Origin: JAAXQD01 sp963790095
Lineage (GTDB): Bacteria > Desulfobacterota > Desulfobacteria > Desulfobacterales > UBA11574
Assembly: GCA_963790095.1 (NCBI GenBank)
Contig: CAWBNO010000017.1
Location: 1 to 64,000 of the forward strand
Direction of reading: 5' to 3'
Length of the DNA stretch: 64,000 bases
Part shown: positions 16,330-25,257 of the stretch, piece after piece
Position numbering within the stretch: the first letter of the stretch is position 1
How the letters are laid out: each line of letters begins with the position of its first letter
The notes under the pieces: generated by a model
What the model saw: only the letters and a program-made list of their open reading frames with translations
Database searches by the model: none
Told to the model about the DNA's origin: nothing
Translations under genes and position numbers: made by a program

Positions 16330-16890
16330 TCACGCCATCTTTTTATACTGTTTCATCAGTTCATCCCTTGAAATGACTGCCGTCACGTCCCTGACGTGTT
16401 GACGGATATTCTCAAGTCCGCCCTCCTGCCGGTCAACCAGAATAACCGCTTTGACCACATCCAGTCCTTCGGAACCGGCCCGTTCGATGGCCTTGATTGT
16501 GGACCCCCCGGTGGTCGCAACATCGTCGATGATAACCACCCGTTGTCCCGGTTGCAGGTCACCTTCGACCCACTTGACAATTCCATGATCTTTTTGGGTT
16601 TTGCGTATGGAAAAGGCATTTATCGGACTTCCTTTTAGTTCTGATACAAATGCCGTGGCCATGGCCATTGGATCAGCACCGAAAGTAAGCCCGCCAATGC
16701 CGTCCGGCTTTAAATCTTTTATGATATCGAATACAAGGTGCCCCACCAGGAACATACCCCTCGGACTTAATGTCGTCGGCTTACAGTTCACGTAAAAACG
16801 ACTCATTCTGCCTGAAACAAGTTTAAAACTCGGCGTTTCGGTGTATTTAAAAGATTTTTTACATATGATTTCAATAAGTTCCTGTTTCAT
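16330..16890 (-). CDS. pyrE: Orotate phosphoribosyltransferase
   Basis: About 186 residues from ATG 16890 (a longer in-frame start exists at 16911). It transfers ribose-5-phosphate from PRPP to orotate in UMP synthesis. The PRPP loop VVIIDDVATTGGS and the lysine motif RKTQKDHG are diagnostic for PyrE over other phosphoribosyltransferases. It lies 34 bases downstream of fdhD on the same strand, probably in one transcript, and faces queD end to end with 13 bases between. Confidence 0.92.
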   Translation of the reverse strand: MKQELIEIICKKSFKYTETPSFKLVSGRMSRFYVNCKPTTLSPRGMFLVGHLVFDIIKDLKPDGIGGLTFGADPMAMATAFVSELKGSPINAFSIRKTQKDHGIVKWVEGDLQPGQRVVIIDDVATTGGSTIKAIERAGSEGLDVVKAVILVDRQEGGLENIRQHVRDVTAVISRDELMKQYKKMA

Positions 16891-16924
16891 AACGACTTTT
16901 CTCCGCTCCATTTTAAAAATGAAC

Positions 16925-17725
16925 TCAAACGGTCAAACGCTCCTCTTTACAATAAATATATAACCCGGATTCTTCAGCCAAACACGCCAAGGTCATATTT
17001 AATTCTGACGCCAGTTCTACGGCCAGTGATGTCGGACGAGAAAAAGCCAGTATAATGGGTACCCGCGCCCGTGCAGCCTTTTGCACCAGTTCGTAACTGA
17101 TGCGGGAGGAAAGGACCAGCAGCACGGCCCCATCAAGCTTGCGATCCAAGAAAAGCTTTCCGATGGCCTTATCAAGGGCATTGTGTCGGCCCACATCTTC
17201 AGCCGAGGATAACAGCTTAAAATCAGCGCCATAAAGTGCAGCGGCGTGGGACGCACGGGTTTTATCACGCAAGGGCTGAAGTTGGGAAAGATTATTAAGA
17301 ATTTTTACAGCCGAACCACCCTCAATCCGAATATTGTCTCCGAGGGGTTGAATCTTTTGATAAAGATCTTTAACAATCTCTTTGCCACAAATCCCGCAAC
17401 TGGTCTGGCTGATAAAACCACGCCGGTCCAAAAGACCGGTTATCGTATTCAGCCTCGATTTGCGGATGGTAACGGTGACCACATTGGGATCCATATCATC
17501 ACAACAAGATATGGTATTAAAATCATCGGGTGTATCCACAATCCCTTCGGCCAGGCAAAAACCGGCAGCATGGGCCAATTCATCACCCGGTGTACGCATC
17601 ACCACAGAATACGGTTTTCCTTCCACATGAATTGACAGGGGTTCTTCGCCAATGAGCATGTGCTCTGAAGATCTGTTGATATTTTTACCTCGGGATACAA
17701 CCGTATGCTTAATGCATGTTTCCAA
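16925..17725 (-). CDS. fdhD: FdhD, sulfur carrier for formate dehydrogenase maturation
   Basis: 266-residue cytoplasmic protein that passes sulfur from a cysteine desulfurase to the bis-MGD cofactor of formate dehydrogenase. The conserved pair is in TSCGICGKE near residue 110, and DVGRHNALDKAIG is a family signature. No formate dehydrogenase gene is in the window, so it acts on enzymes encoded elsewhere. In sulfate reducers those are commonly selenoproteins, which agrees with the selenocysteine gene at 25.3 kb. Confidence 0.94.
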   Translation of the reverse strand: METCIKHTVVSRGKNINRSSEHMLIGEEPLSIHVEGKPYSVVMRTPGDELAHAAGFCLAEGIVDTPDDFNTISCCDDMDPNVVTVTIRKSRLNTITGLLDRRGFISQTSCGICGKEIVKDLYQKIQPLGDNIRIEGGSAVKILNNLSQLQPLRDKTRASHAAALYGADFKLLSSAEDVGRHNALDKAIGKLFLDRKLDGAVLLVLSSRISYELVQKAARARVPIILAFSRPTSLAVELASELNMTLACLAEESGLYIYCKEERLTV

Positions 17726-17818
17726 AAAAGACCTCCTGAATGAATTGCAGATACCGGATACCTGAGTTTTGATGTAAGTTCAATATTTTTTTATCTGAAC
17801 ACCGGGCTAAAATCGATG

Positions 17819-18929
17819 TCAGATTGTGTTTTGTTTTTTCCGAATATCCACAAAGAGATTAGGGCCTCTGGAATATGCTCGACAAAGCCCAAAGAGGAGC
17901 AGAGCACCCAGAATCACGGCGCTACCCATCTGTATAAAATGAGGGATTATTTCCGCGGCCTGTCCGGCGACTGCTGTTGCGGAAATGCCCATACTTTCAT
18001 AGAGCATGTCCGTAAAAAGCCCTAAAATAATAGAACATATCGCGATTGAACCGAGATATATCACCAGAGACCTTTTCCCGAGAAGGCCGGAGACGACACT
18101 CATGGAAGCAGCGTTGGTTGCAGGACCGGCCAGTAAAAAGACAAGGGCCGCACCCGGGTTCAACCCTTTGAGCACCAAAGCGGCTGCAATCGGTGTGGAT
18201 GCGGTGGCACAGATATACATGGGGATGCCGGCAATCAGCATAACCAGCATGGCAATAAAGTTGTTGGTCAGGTAAGATTCGAACAGTGCATCCGGAATTA
18301 GGTAGGTAATCATACCGCCCAACAGAATACCGATTATAAACCATTTGCCGATATCACCCAGAAGATCGACAAAAGCATATTTCAAGCCTGAAACGATTTT
18401 GGATGAAAATGGTTTCTCCATCGGTTCGCCCGGATTCACCACCGTGGCGGCGCATCCGCAATCCCTTGAATCCGGAGCAGGAAAATTGAGAAAAATTATC
18501 TGACGAATTGTTCCATCGGGCGGAGAAGTTTTCGGCAAGACCTGTTACTACTGCGGTAATAAATGCCGCCACAGGACGAATCAGCGCAATAATGGGATCC
18601 ATGAGGGCAAAGGTCAGCGGTATTGAATCGATACCCGTTTCGGGCGTTGAAATAAGAAATGACAAGGTCGCTCCGTTGTCGGCTCCCTGACGTTTGAGAC
18701 CTGCCGCCGCAGGTAAAACACCACAGGAACACAGCGGAATTGGAATCCCTGCAAGGGAGGCCAGGAAAACGGACCGTACTTTTCCGCCGCCGAGGTAACG
18801 GCCGATGGTTTCGGGTTTAATAAAAACATAAAGAATGCCGGCGATGAAAAAGCCCAATAGCATGTAAACGGCGGATTCATAAAAAACTTGCCATGAAGCA
18901 AGTATGATTTCAATGGCCACGGTTATCAT
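17819..18929 (-). pseudogene. Metal-type permease (DUF318/SO_0444-like), split by a frameshift
   Basis: Two overlapping reverse frames form one permease. The first (from ATG 18929) carries membrane helices and the motifs CSCGVLPAAAGLKRQGA and STPETGIDSI. The second (to 17819) carries PMYICATASTPIAAAL and AGPATNAAS. Reading moves from one frame to the other by a one-base change somewhere between about 18,490 and 18,535, in a region with runs of A and T. Joined, they give about 365 residues with eight or so membrane segments and a short loop with CGC. The ArsR-type gene just upstream suggests metal or metalloid efflux. The shift may be a sequencing error or a real loss of function. Confidence 0.8.
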
Positions 18930-18955
18930 TCACTAAAACCTTTCTGAAAGTCTTT

Positions 18956-19300
18956 CTATTCTTTGACATGTTCCAGACTCTGGTTGATAAGAGATTTTAC
19001 ATGATCATCGTCCAGACGATAAAACACGATTTTCCCTTCCCTTCGATAGCGTACGATTTTTAAGTTTCTGAGAATCCGAAGTTGATGTGAAACAGCGGAT
19101 TCGGAGGGACCGCAAACAGCAGCCAGGTCACAAACACAGAGTTCACAGACAGAGAGTGCCGTAACGATTTTAAGCCTGCTTGGATCGCCCAGGGCCTTGA
19201 AAATATCGGCCATGCACTGAAGTGTATTTGAATCGGGAACGTTATCCACCGCACGCTTAACCTGGGTCTTATGCAATATTTTTTCCTGACACTGTTCCAT
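18956..19300 (-). CDS. ArsR/SmtB-family metal-sensing repressor
   Basis: 114-residue winged-helix repressor. The DNA-recognition helix includes SESAVSHQLRILRNLKIVRYRREGK. Cysteines 52, 55 and 57 in CELCVCDLA form the alpha-3 metal site seen in ArsR/CadC-type sensors, and Cys4 and Cys29 near the N-terminus could add ligands as in CadC. It lies 26 bases before the permease on the same strand, and a palindromic operator overlaps its promoter region. It likely represses both genes until a soft metal ion binds. The exact metal is not certain. Confidence 0.9.
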   Translation of the reverse strand: MEQCQEKILHKTQVKRAVDNVPDSNTLQCMADIFKALGDPSRLKIVTALSVCELCVCDLAAVCGPSESAVSHQLRILRNLKIVRYRREGKIVFYRLDDDHVKSLINQSLEHVKE

Positions 19301-19313
19301 GGATTAAACCCCA

Positions 19314-19336
19314 ATATATGATCATATGTTCATATG
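19314..19336 (-). promoter_or_regulatory. ArsR-type operator
   Basis: Imperfect inverted repeat built from CATATG and ATCATAT elements, starting 14 bases upstream of the arsR start. On the reverse strand it reads CATATGAACATATGATCATA, which contains the ATATGA-type half-sites common for this family. Its position would block initiation of the arsR-permease transcript. Confidence 0.6.
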
Positions 19337-19395
19337 TCAATTCAAAACAAATGTCAACGCCATAATTTTTGGATTCTGGTTATTTAAAAATTTTC

Positions 19396-19424
19396 TTGAC
19401 AAAAACCAAAGATTGACTAACAAT
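19396..19424 (+). promoter_or_regulatory. Promoter of the rplU-rpmA-obg transcript
   Basis: TTGACA at 19396-19401, 17-base spacer, AACAAT at 19419-19424. The -35 is a perfect match; the -10 matches 4 of 6. It lies about 57 bases before rplU and fits a strong ribosomal protein promoter. Confidence 0.6.
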
Positions 19425-19480
19425 AATAAATTTCTTAAATTATATATGAAATTAAGCACGCTGCAGGAGGGGTAAAATTC

Positions 19481-19792
19481 ATGTACGCTATCGTTAATAC
19501 CGGCGGAAAACAATATAAAATTCGCCAGGGAGACATTTTAAGGATCGAAAAAATCCCTGGTGAACTCGGCAGCCCTGTTTCTTTCGACCGTGTCCTTATG
19601 TTTTCAGATGGTGAAAACATCCGCATCGGTCAGCCCGTTCTCGATGATGTCGCCGTCAACGGACATATCGTCGAGCAGGGAAAGGGTAAAAAAATTATCG
19701 TTTTCAAGTATAAAAAACGTAAGAGATATCGCCGAAAACAGGGGCATCGACAACAGTATACAGCAATTAAAATAGACAGTATTGGAACCTAA
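19481..19792 (+). CDS. rplU: 50S ribosomal protein L21
   Basis: 103 residues beginning MYAIVNTGGKQYKIRQGD, the invariant start of L21, with the basic C-terminal stretch FKYKKRKRYRRKQGHRQ that binds 23S rRNA. GGAGGGG precedes the start. It leads the usual rplU-rpmA-obg order. No prp protease gene, which some phyla place between L21 and L27, is present. Confidence 0.98.
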   Translation: MYAIVNTGGKQYKIRQGDILRIEKIPGELGSPVSFDRVLMFSDGENIRIGQPVLDDVAVNGHIVEQGKGKKIIVFKYKKRKRYRRKQGHRQQYTAIKIDSIGT

Positions 19793-20023
19793 AGAAAGAG
19801 ACCGTTAAAAACTGTTTGATTGTGATCGAGAGAAGGCCAAAATCCCGGACTTTGCGCGGGAAAAGACGAAACGTTCTTTTCCCCAGAGTAACATTTTTCC
19901 ATTCCGCGGAACACGGAGGAATCCCTCGAACTTTTTGAGAATCGAAATTTGATCCCGGCATTGGATATAAAAAAACAGGGCACGCAGTTTAAAGGTCTTA
20001 ATTATTGGCAAGGAGTTTTTATA

Positions 20024-20278
20024 ATGGCACATAAAAAAGCAGGCGGCAGTTCCAAGAACGGTCGCGACAGTCAAGGGCAACGCCGGGGCGTAAAACGATA
20101 CGGCGGTCAAACTGTAAAGGCGGGCAACATCCTGGTTCGTCAACTGGGCACAAAGATACATCCCGGCGACAATGTGGGCATGGGCAGAGATTACACACTG
20201 TTTGCCAAGATTGATGGCATTGTTGCTTTTGAAAGACAGGGTCGTTCTCGCAAAAAAGTAAGTGTTTATGCAGAGTGA
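20024..20278 (+). CDS. rpmA: 50S ribosomal protein L27
   Basis: 84 residues from ATG 20024 (AAGGAG upstream), beginning MAHKKAGGSSKNGRDS, the family start; the N-terminal tail reaches the peptidyl transferase centre. It begins directly at the mature-type sequence, without the Firmicutes-type cleaved leader, which matches the absence of the Prp protease. The preceding 231 bases from rplU are non-coding. Its stop overlaps the obg start (GTGA). Confidence 0.98.
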   Translation: MAHKKAGGSSKNGRDSQGQRRGVKRYGGQTVKAGNILVRQLGTKIHPGDNVGMGRDYTLFAKIDGIVAFERQGRSRKKVSVYAE

Positions 20279-21282
20279 AGTTCATTGATGAAGCGGTTAT
20301 TACCGTTCAGTCCGGTGATGGCGGTAGAGGTTGTGTGAGCTTTAGGCGTGAAAAGTTTATTCCACGCGGAGGACCGGACGGCGGCGACGGCGGCAAGGGC
20401 GGAAATGTTATATTAAAGACAACCTCGAGAAAACGCACCCTTTATCAGTTCAGATACAAAAAACTCTTCAAAGCCAAAAACGGTGCCCATGGCCAGGGCA
20501 AACAGATGACCGGCAAAAACGGCCCAGACCTCCTTATTGAACTTCCCCCCGGAACCCTGGTCACCGATGCCGACACCGGATGCGTTATAAAGGACCTGGT
20601 CAACACCGATGAAACCTTTGTAATTGCCGTCGGTGGCAGAGGCGGTCAGGGAAATACCCGTTTTAAAACTTCAACGAACCGGGCACCCCGTTTCGCCCAA
20701 CCCGGTGAATCTGGGGAAACCAGAAACTTAAAACTGGATCTTAAGCTTCTGGCCGATGTCGGTATCATCGGACTTCCCAATGCCGGCAAATCTACGCTCA
20801 TTCGCGCCATTTCTTCGGCGCGTCCCAAAATCGGCAGTTATCCCTTTACGACAATTACGCCCAGCCTTGGCGTGGTTCAAACCGACTGGACAGAACCGTT
20901 TGTAGTGGCCGATATCCCCGGATTGATCGAAGGCGCCCATAAAGGGACCGGACTTGGCATTAAATTTCTCCGGCACATCGAGCGCACCCGAATTCTGGTT
21001 CATCTGGTCGACATTGGAACCATCGATCTTGACAACCCCCTTGAAGCATATAATATCATAAATCAGGAACTTGCCCTGTATAATCCAGAACTGACTCAAA
21101 AACCTCAGATTATTGTACTCAACAAAATTGACCTGCCCCATATACGGAGAGCAGCAGAAATTTTTCAATCTGCGATTAAGGATCGGAAAATCGAATTGAT
21201 CTCCGCCCTGACCGGTAAAGGCATAGAAGAGTTAAAGCGGCAAATCGTTCATGTGTTAAACAAATCTTATGAAGAACAATAG
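20275..21282 (+). CDS. obg: GTPase Obg/CgtA
   Basis: 335-residue ribosome-associated GTPase involved in 50S assembly and stress control. The glycine-rich Obg fold (GGDGGKGGNV) fills the first 155 residues, followed by the G domain with GLPNAGKST (G1), DIPGLIEGAHKGTGLG (G3) and NKIDL (G4). It uses a GTG start overlapping the rpmA stop by four bases, implying coupled translation. There is no long C-terminal extension, so it is the short form. Confidence 0.97.
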   Translation: MKFIDEAVITVQSGDGGRGCVSFRREKFIPRGGPDGGDGGKGGNVILKTTSRKRTLYQFRYKKLFKAKNGAHGQGKQMTGKNGPDLLIELPPGTLVTDADTGCVIKDLVNTDETFVIAVGGRGGQGNTRFKTSTNRAPRFAQPGESGETRNLKLDLKLLADVGIIGLPNAGKSTLIRAISSARPKIGSYPFTTITPSLGVVQTDWTEPFVVADIPGLIEGAHKGTGLGIKFLRHIERTRILVHLVDIGTIDLDNPLEAYNIINQELALYNPELTQKPQIIVLNKIDLPHIRRAAEIFQSAIKDRKIELISALTGKGIEELKRQIVHVLNKSYEEQ

Positions 21283-22414
21283 AAAATCGATATTTAACAA
21301 CGCCAAGCGACTGGTGGTGAAGGTTGGCAGCAATGTCTTGACAGAAGACCATGGTCTCAATTTAAAAGCCATACGATCCATCAGCAGGCAAATTTGCCGT
21401 CTAATTGACAGCGGACTCGAGGTGATCCTGATCTCCTCGGGTGCAATGGCATCCGGGGTGAAAAAAATCGGTCTGGATAAACGGCCGGATGAAATTCCCA
21501 AGCGCCAAGCGATTGCCGCCGTTGGACAGGCAGGACTCATCATGGAATATGAAAAGGCGTTTGCCCGGTATCACAAAAAAGTCGCTCAGATTCTGCTGAC
21601 CGGTGATGACCTGAATAACCGAAGAAGATATTTGAATGCTCGCAATACGCTCTGTATGTTGTTATCGTGGCAGGTCGTTCCGATTATCAATGAAAACGAC
21701 ACGGTAATGATCGATGAAATTCAATTTGGAGACAATGACAACCTTGCGGCCATGATTACACTCCTGATGGATGCGGATATTCTGGTCAACCTGACGGATA
21801 TCGACGGCCTTTATACAAAAAATCCCCGAAAATACCCGGATGCAGAACTGATCCCGCTGGTCTCAACCATCCGGGAGAACATCGTAAAAGTTGCCGGTGA
21901 TATCCCCGGACCCCTTGGCACCGGCGGAATGCTCAGCAAGATAAACGCTGCAAGAAAGGTTACCGCTTCTGGAATTCCCATGGTCATCGCAAACGGCGGC
22001 AAGCCAGATATTTTATTAAAACTCTTTTCCGGAAAAGAGATTGGAACTTTTTTTGTTTCAAAAAAGAAAAAGCTTAAAAGCCGAAAATGCTGGATAGCGT
22101 TTACCTTAAAACCCAAAGGCGCTATCAGCATCGATGACGGTGCCGCGGCGGCCATCCTGAACAGGGGAAAAAGTCTTTTACCCAGCGGTATTGTCCATGT
22201 GGAAGGTGAATTTGATGTGGGCGCTCCGGTGGAATTTAAAAACGGTGACAATGAAACTCTGGGGACCGGCCTTGTGAATTACAGTTCCGCTGATATTCGC
22301 AAAATCATGGGGCTTAAATCGAGCCAGATTAAAAAAATTCTGGGACATAAACCGTATGATGATGTTATTCATAGAGATAACCTTGCCATTACATCTGAAT
22401 ATCATAATTTATAA
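21269..22414 (+). CDS. proB: Glutamate 5-kinase
   Basis: 381 residues; phosphorylates glutamate in the first step of proline synthesis. An amino acid kinase domain (KVGSNVLT, SSGAMASGVKKIG, NENDTV, GDNDNLAA, GTGGMLSKINAA) is followed by a C-terminal PUA domain from about residue 280. The start overlaps the end of obg by 14 bases and proA follows after 25 bases, so a joint transcript is likely. Family-normal length. Confidence 0.96.
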   Translation: MKNNRKSIFNNAKRLVVKVGSNVLTEDHGLNLKAIRSISRQICRLIDSGLEVILISSGAMASGVKKIGLDKRPDEIPKRQAIAAVGQAGLIMEYEKAFARYHKKVAQILLTGDDLNNRRRYLNARNTLCMLLSWQVVPIINENDTVMIDEIQFGDNDNLAAMITLLMDADILVNLTDIDGLYTKNPRKYPDAELIPLVSTIRENIVKVAGDIPGPLGTGGMLSKINAARKVTASGIPMVIANGGKPDILLKLFSGKEIGTFFVSKKKKLKSRKCWIAFTLKPKGAISIDDGAAAAILNRGKSLLPSGIVHVEGEFDVGAPVEFKNGDNETLGTGLVNYSSADIRKIMGLKSSQIKKILGHKPYDDVIHRDNLAITSEYHNL

Positions 22415-22439
22415 CAACCCTGTTTTATAGGTAAAAACC

Positions 22440-23696
22440 ATGACCGTCGAAAAAGAAATTATAAATATGGCCAAAGCGGCCCGGATTGCCGCCACGGAGA
22501 TTGCCAGATGTTCTTCAAATAAAAAAAATGGCGTTCTTCTTGGCATTGCCGACAAAATTGAAGGAAAATCATCGAATATAAAGCAAGCCAACCAAAAGGA
22601 CCTTTCCCGTGCAAAGGAGATGGGCCTTTCCGATGCCATGATCGATCGGCTCACCGTGTCCGACGGAACCATAAAATCCATGGCCAATGGTTTAAGGGAA
22701 GTTGCCCGGCTCAATGACCCCGTGGGCGCCACAACCAAGGCTTGGGTGCGGCCCAACGGCCTGGAAGTTTCTCGAATACGCATACCGCTGGGGGTTATCG
22801 GGATTATTTACGAGTCGCGGCCCAATGTTACCATTGATGCTGCCGGCCTTTGCTTGAAAGCCGGCAATGCTGTCATACTTCGGGGCGGATCTGAAGCCCT
22901 TCATTCCAATCAGGCCCTGGCCGGTATCATCGGACAAGTTCTCAATGATTCCGGTCTCCCGGAAAAAGCCGTACAGGTTATCCCTGTCAGGGATCGAGAA
23001 GCGGTTAACATTCTTTTAAATCAGGAAGAATACATCGATCTAATTATCCCCCGGGGCGGAGAAGGTTTGATCCGGTTTGTCGTCGAACATTCAAGAATTC
23101 CCGTATTGAAACATTACAAAGGTGTCTGCCATGTGTATGTGGACGAAGGTGCAAACATGTCCATGGCCGAAGAAATATGTTTCAATGCCAAGGTGCAGCG
23201 TCCGGGGGTTTGCAATGCCATGGAAACCCTGCTGGTACATCGGTCCATTGCGCCAAAATTCCTGCCGAAAATGGCCGAGCGTTATGTAAGTTCAGGGGTT
23301 GAAATCAGGGGCTGCCCTGAAACATGTCAGATCTTACCGGATGCAAAAAAGGCCGAAGAAACCGACTGGCCGGCGGAATATCTCGATCTTGTTTTGGCCG
23401 TGAAGGTGGTCGCGGATATGGACCAGGCGATCAAGCACATTGCACATTACGGCTCGAGCCACACGGAAGCCATTGTGACCCGCAGTGATGAAAGGGCCAA
23501 ACGTTTTGTGCGGGAAGTCGATTCTTCGGTGGTTCTGGTCAATGCTTCCACACGGTTTAATGACGGTGGAGAGTTGGGATTGGGCGCTGAAATCGGAATC
23601 AGCACTTCAAAACTGCATGCCTTCGGTCCCATGGGCGTCGAGGAACTGACGACAACCAAATTTGTGGTATATGGAGATGGGCAGATCCGAACATAG
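22440..23696 (+). CDS. proA: Gamma-glutamyl phosphate reductase
   Basis: 418-residue NADPH-dependent aldehyde-dehydrogenase-fold enzyme that makes glutamate semialdehyde from the ProB product. The catalytic cysteine lies in RPGVCNAMETLLVH. IIYESRPNVTIDAAGLCLKAGNA and GSSHTEAIVT are family signatures. It sits directly behind proB. The unstable intermediate passes between ProB and ProA, which fits the tight pairing. Confidence 0.97.
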   Translation: MTVEKEIINMAKAARIAATEIARCSSNKKNGVLLGIADKIEGKSSNIKQANQKDLSRAKEMGLSDAMIDRLTVSDGTIKSMANGLREVARLNDPVGATTKAWVRPNGLEVSRIRIPLGVIGIIYESRPNVTIDAAGLCLKAGNAVILRGGSEALHSNQALAGIIGQVLNDSGLPEKAVQVIPVRDREAVNILLNQEEYIDLIIPRGGEGLIRFVVEHSRIPVLKHYKGVCHVYVDEGANMSMAEEICFNAKVQRPGVCNAMETLLVHRSIAPKFLPKMAERYVSSGVEIRGCPETCQILPDAKKAEETDWPAEYLDLVLAVKVVADMDQAIKHIAHYGSSHTEAIVTRSDERAKRFVREVDSSVVLVNASTRFNDGGELGLGAEIGISTSKLHAFGPMGVEELTTTKFVVYGDGQIRT

Positions 23697-23794
23697 AACC
23701 ATTGCCATAAAAATGTTCCCAAGGATCCACAGCTTTTTTTCCGATGCCATCCTGAGGCCATTTGAAGTATTATTGATTGAAAAGTGGGGAATTT

Positions 23795-24463
23795 TTGAAA
23801 CGCATAGGACTCTTTGGCGGTACGTTTAACCCGATTCATATGGGACATGTCCAGGTAATTAAAGAAGTTAAAGAGAAGTTTGGGCTGGACAAAATCTTTT
23901 TAATCCCCTCGGCCTTTCCACCCCACAAGGAGACCGAAGGGATCATAGATGGTTTGGATCGTATTGAGATGATCCGACTTGCATTTTCAGACGATCCCGA
24001 TTTTGTGGTCTCCGATGTTGAGCTGAAACGTTCAGGGTTTTCATATACCATCGATACGGTTCGCCATTTTAAATCCATTTTCCCCGAAAATACAAAACTC
24101 TTCTTTATCGTGGGGCTGGATGCATTCTTGGAAGTTGATACCTGGAAATCCTATAAGGATCTTTTCCTGCTGATTCCGTTCATCGTCATGTCTCGATCCG
24201 CAACAAACCAAAGGGACACGGCTTTGCAATGGAAACACCTTGGAAGTTATATTAAATCGAAAATTTCAGACGAATATAGACATTCTGCTTCACGATCATG
24301 CTACATTCATGACGTTAAACAACCGGTTTTTTTGTTTGAGGTCACCCCCGTGGAGATTTCATCGACAGAAATTCGTGAACGTATCAAAAAAGGGCGCACC
24401 ATTAAATCCCTGGTCCCAGAACCTGTCGAAGATTTAATAAAAACCAAAGGACTCTATTTATGA
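23795..24463 (+). CDS. nadD: Nicotinate-nucleotide adenylyltransferase
   Basis: About 222 residues from TTG 23795, which gives the standard start MKRIGLFGGTFNPIHMGH and has GGGGA upstream; an in-frame TTG at 23777 is the alternative. It adenylates nicotinate mononucleotide in NAD synthesis. The nucleotide-binding motif GGTFNPIHMGH and the SSTEIRERI motif are intact. It overlaps rsfS by four bases (ATGA), an association common across bacteria. Confidence 0.94.
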   Translation: MKRIGLFGGTFNPIHMGHVQVIKEVKEKFGLDKIFLIPSAFPPHKETEGIIDGLDRIEMIRLAFSDDPDFVVSDVELKRSGFSYTIDTVRHFKSIFPENTKLFFIVGLDAFLEVDTWKSYKDLFLLIPFIVMSRSATNQRDTALQWKHLGSYIKSKISDEYRHSASRSCYIHDVKQPVFLFEVTPVEISSTEIRERIKKGRTIKSLVPEPVEDLIKTKGLYL

Positions 24464-24849
24464 CAAATGTGCCTGATCCTTCCATGGATCCGAACCTTGA
24501 TCTTTTTGTTAAAGCCGCTTTGGGGAAAAAAACCATCGACCTGGTGGTTCTCGATGTCCGGAAGCTCACTTCTTTAGCCGACGTTTTTATCATCTGCAGT
24601 GGCCGCTCCAACCGTCAGGTTTCTGCAATTGCGGAACATATTCAACTGGATCTAAAGAAACAGGGCATAACACCGTTGCGTATTGAAGGGAAAAAAGAAG
24701 GACATTGGGTGGTGATGGACTATGGTCATGTGATCATTCATGTTTTTTTCGAACCCGTGCGTGAATTTTATGATCTTGAAGGTCTCTGGATAGATGCAGA
24801 CCCCATAAAAACCAAAAGCCTCATCAACACCAAGGAAGAAAGACTTTAA
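24460..24849 (+). CDS. rsfS: Ribosomal silencing factor RsfS
   Basis: 129 residues of the RsfS/Iojap family, which binds L14 on the 50S subunit and blocks subunit joining under starvation. Conserved marks are DVFIICSGRSNRQVSAIAEHI, EGKKEGHWVVMDYGHVIIHVF and FYDLEGLW. Start and stop overlap nadD and the macro-domain gene by four and one bases, so all three are probably co-translated. Confidence 0.95.
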   Translation: MTNVPDPSMDPNLDLFVKAALGKKTIDLVVLDVRKLTSLADVFIICSGRSNRQVSAIAEHIQLDLKKQGITPLRIEGKKEGHWVVMDYGHVIIHVFFEPVREFYDLEGLWIDADPIKTKSLINTKEERL

Positions 24850-25136
24850 TGATGAAAAATAGAAGGTTCGATCGCGTCGACGTCATGCAAGGGGATATCA
24901 CCACCCTTAAACTCGATGCCATTGTCAATGCGGCCAATCGTTCGCTTCTGGGAGGCGGCGGGGTAGACGGCGCCATCCACAGAGCCGCCGGACCGGAACT
25001 TTTAAGTGAATGCCGAAAGCTCGGCGGTTGTTCTACCGGTATGGCCAAAATTACAAACGGTTATAATCTTCCCGTCAAATACATCATCCATTCCAAAACA
25101 TCAAAGCCCCGCCTCACCCAAGTTTTTAATAGTTAA
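24849..25136 (+). pseudogene. Macro domain protein (ADP-ribose binding/hydrolysis), C-terminal half missing
   Basis: The first 80 residues match a macro domain: VMQGDITTLKLDAIVNAANRSL and the ADP-ribose loop GGGGVDGAIHRAAG, then TNGYNLPVKYIIH. Here the family should go on with TVGP and another 80-90 residues holding the second phosphate-binding loop. Instead the frame ends after SKTSKPRLTQVFNS, followed at once by a terminator. A deletion has removed the 3' half. It is unlikely to be active, although the overlap with rsfS shows it was once part of that operon. Confidence 0.8.
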
Positions 25137-25162
25137 TCCAGTATTAAACTGGACTTTTTTTT
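25137..25162 (+). terminator. Rho-independent terminator closing the rplU-to-macro-domain run
   Basis: TCCAGT (25137-25142) pairs with ACTGGA (25148-25153) around ATTAA, followed by C and eight T. It begins at the end of the truncated macro-domain frame. Confidence 0.85.
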
Positions 25163-25173
25163 GACCCCTTCCA

Positions 25174-25202
25174 TTGACAAATCCTATAGTCGGGACTATG
25201 TT
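25174..25202 (+). promoter_or_regulatory. Promoter of the HesB-like selenoprotein gene
   Basis: TTGACA (25174-25179), 17 bases, TATGTT (25197-25202). It lies between the upstream terminator and the gene, 56 bases before the ATG. This makes the gene its own transcription unit. Confidence 0.65.
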
Positions 25203-25257
25203 ATTATTGATTTTAAGCCCGGTACGACAGGCAATTTATTTAAAAAAGGAGAATACA

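Noticed and set aside
24849..25136. Truncated macro domain as an ADP-ribose-based defence gene
   Set aside because: It overlaps the housekeeping rsfS gene and lacks half of the domain; nothing defence-like is nearby.
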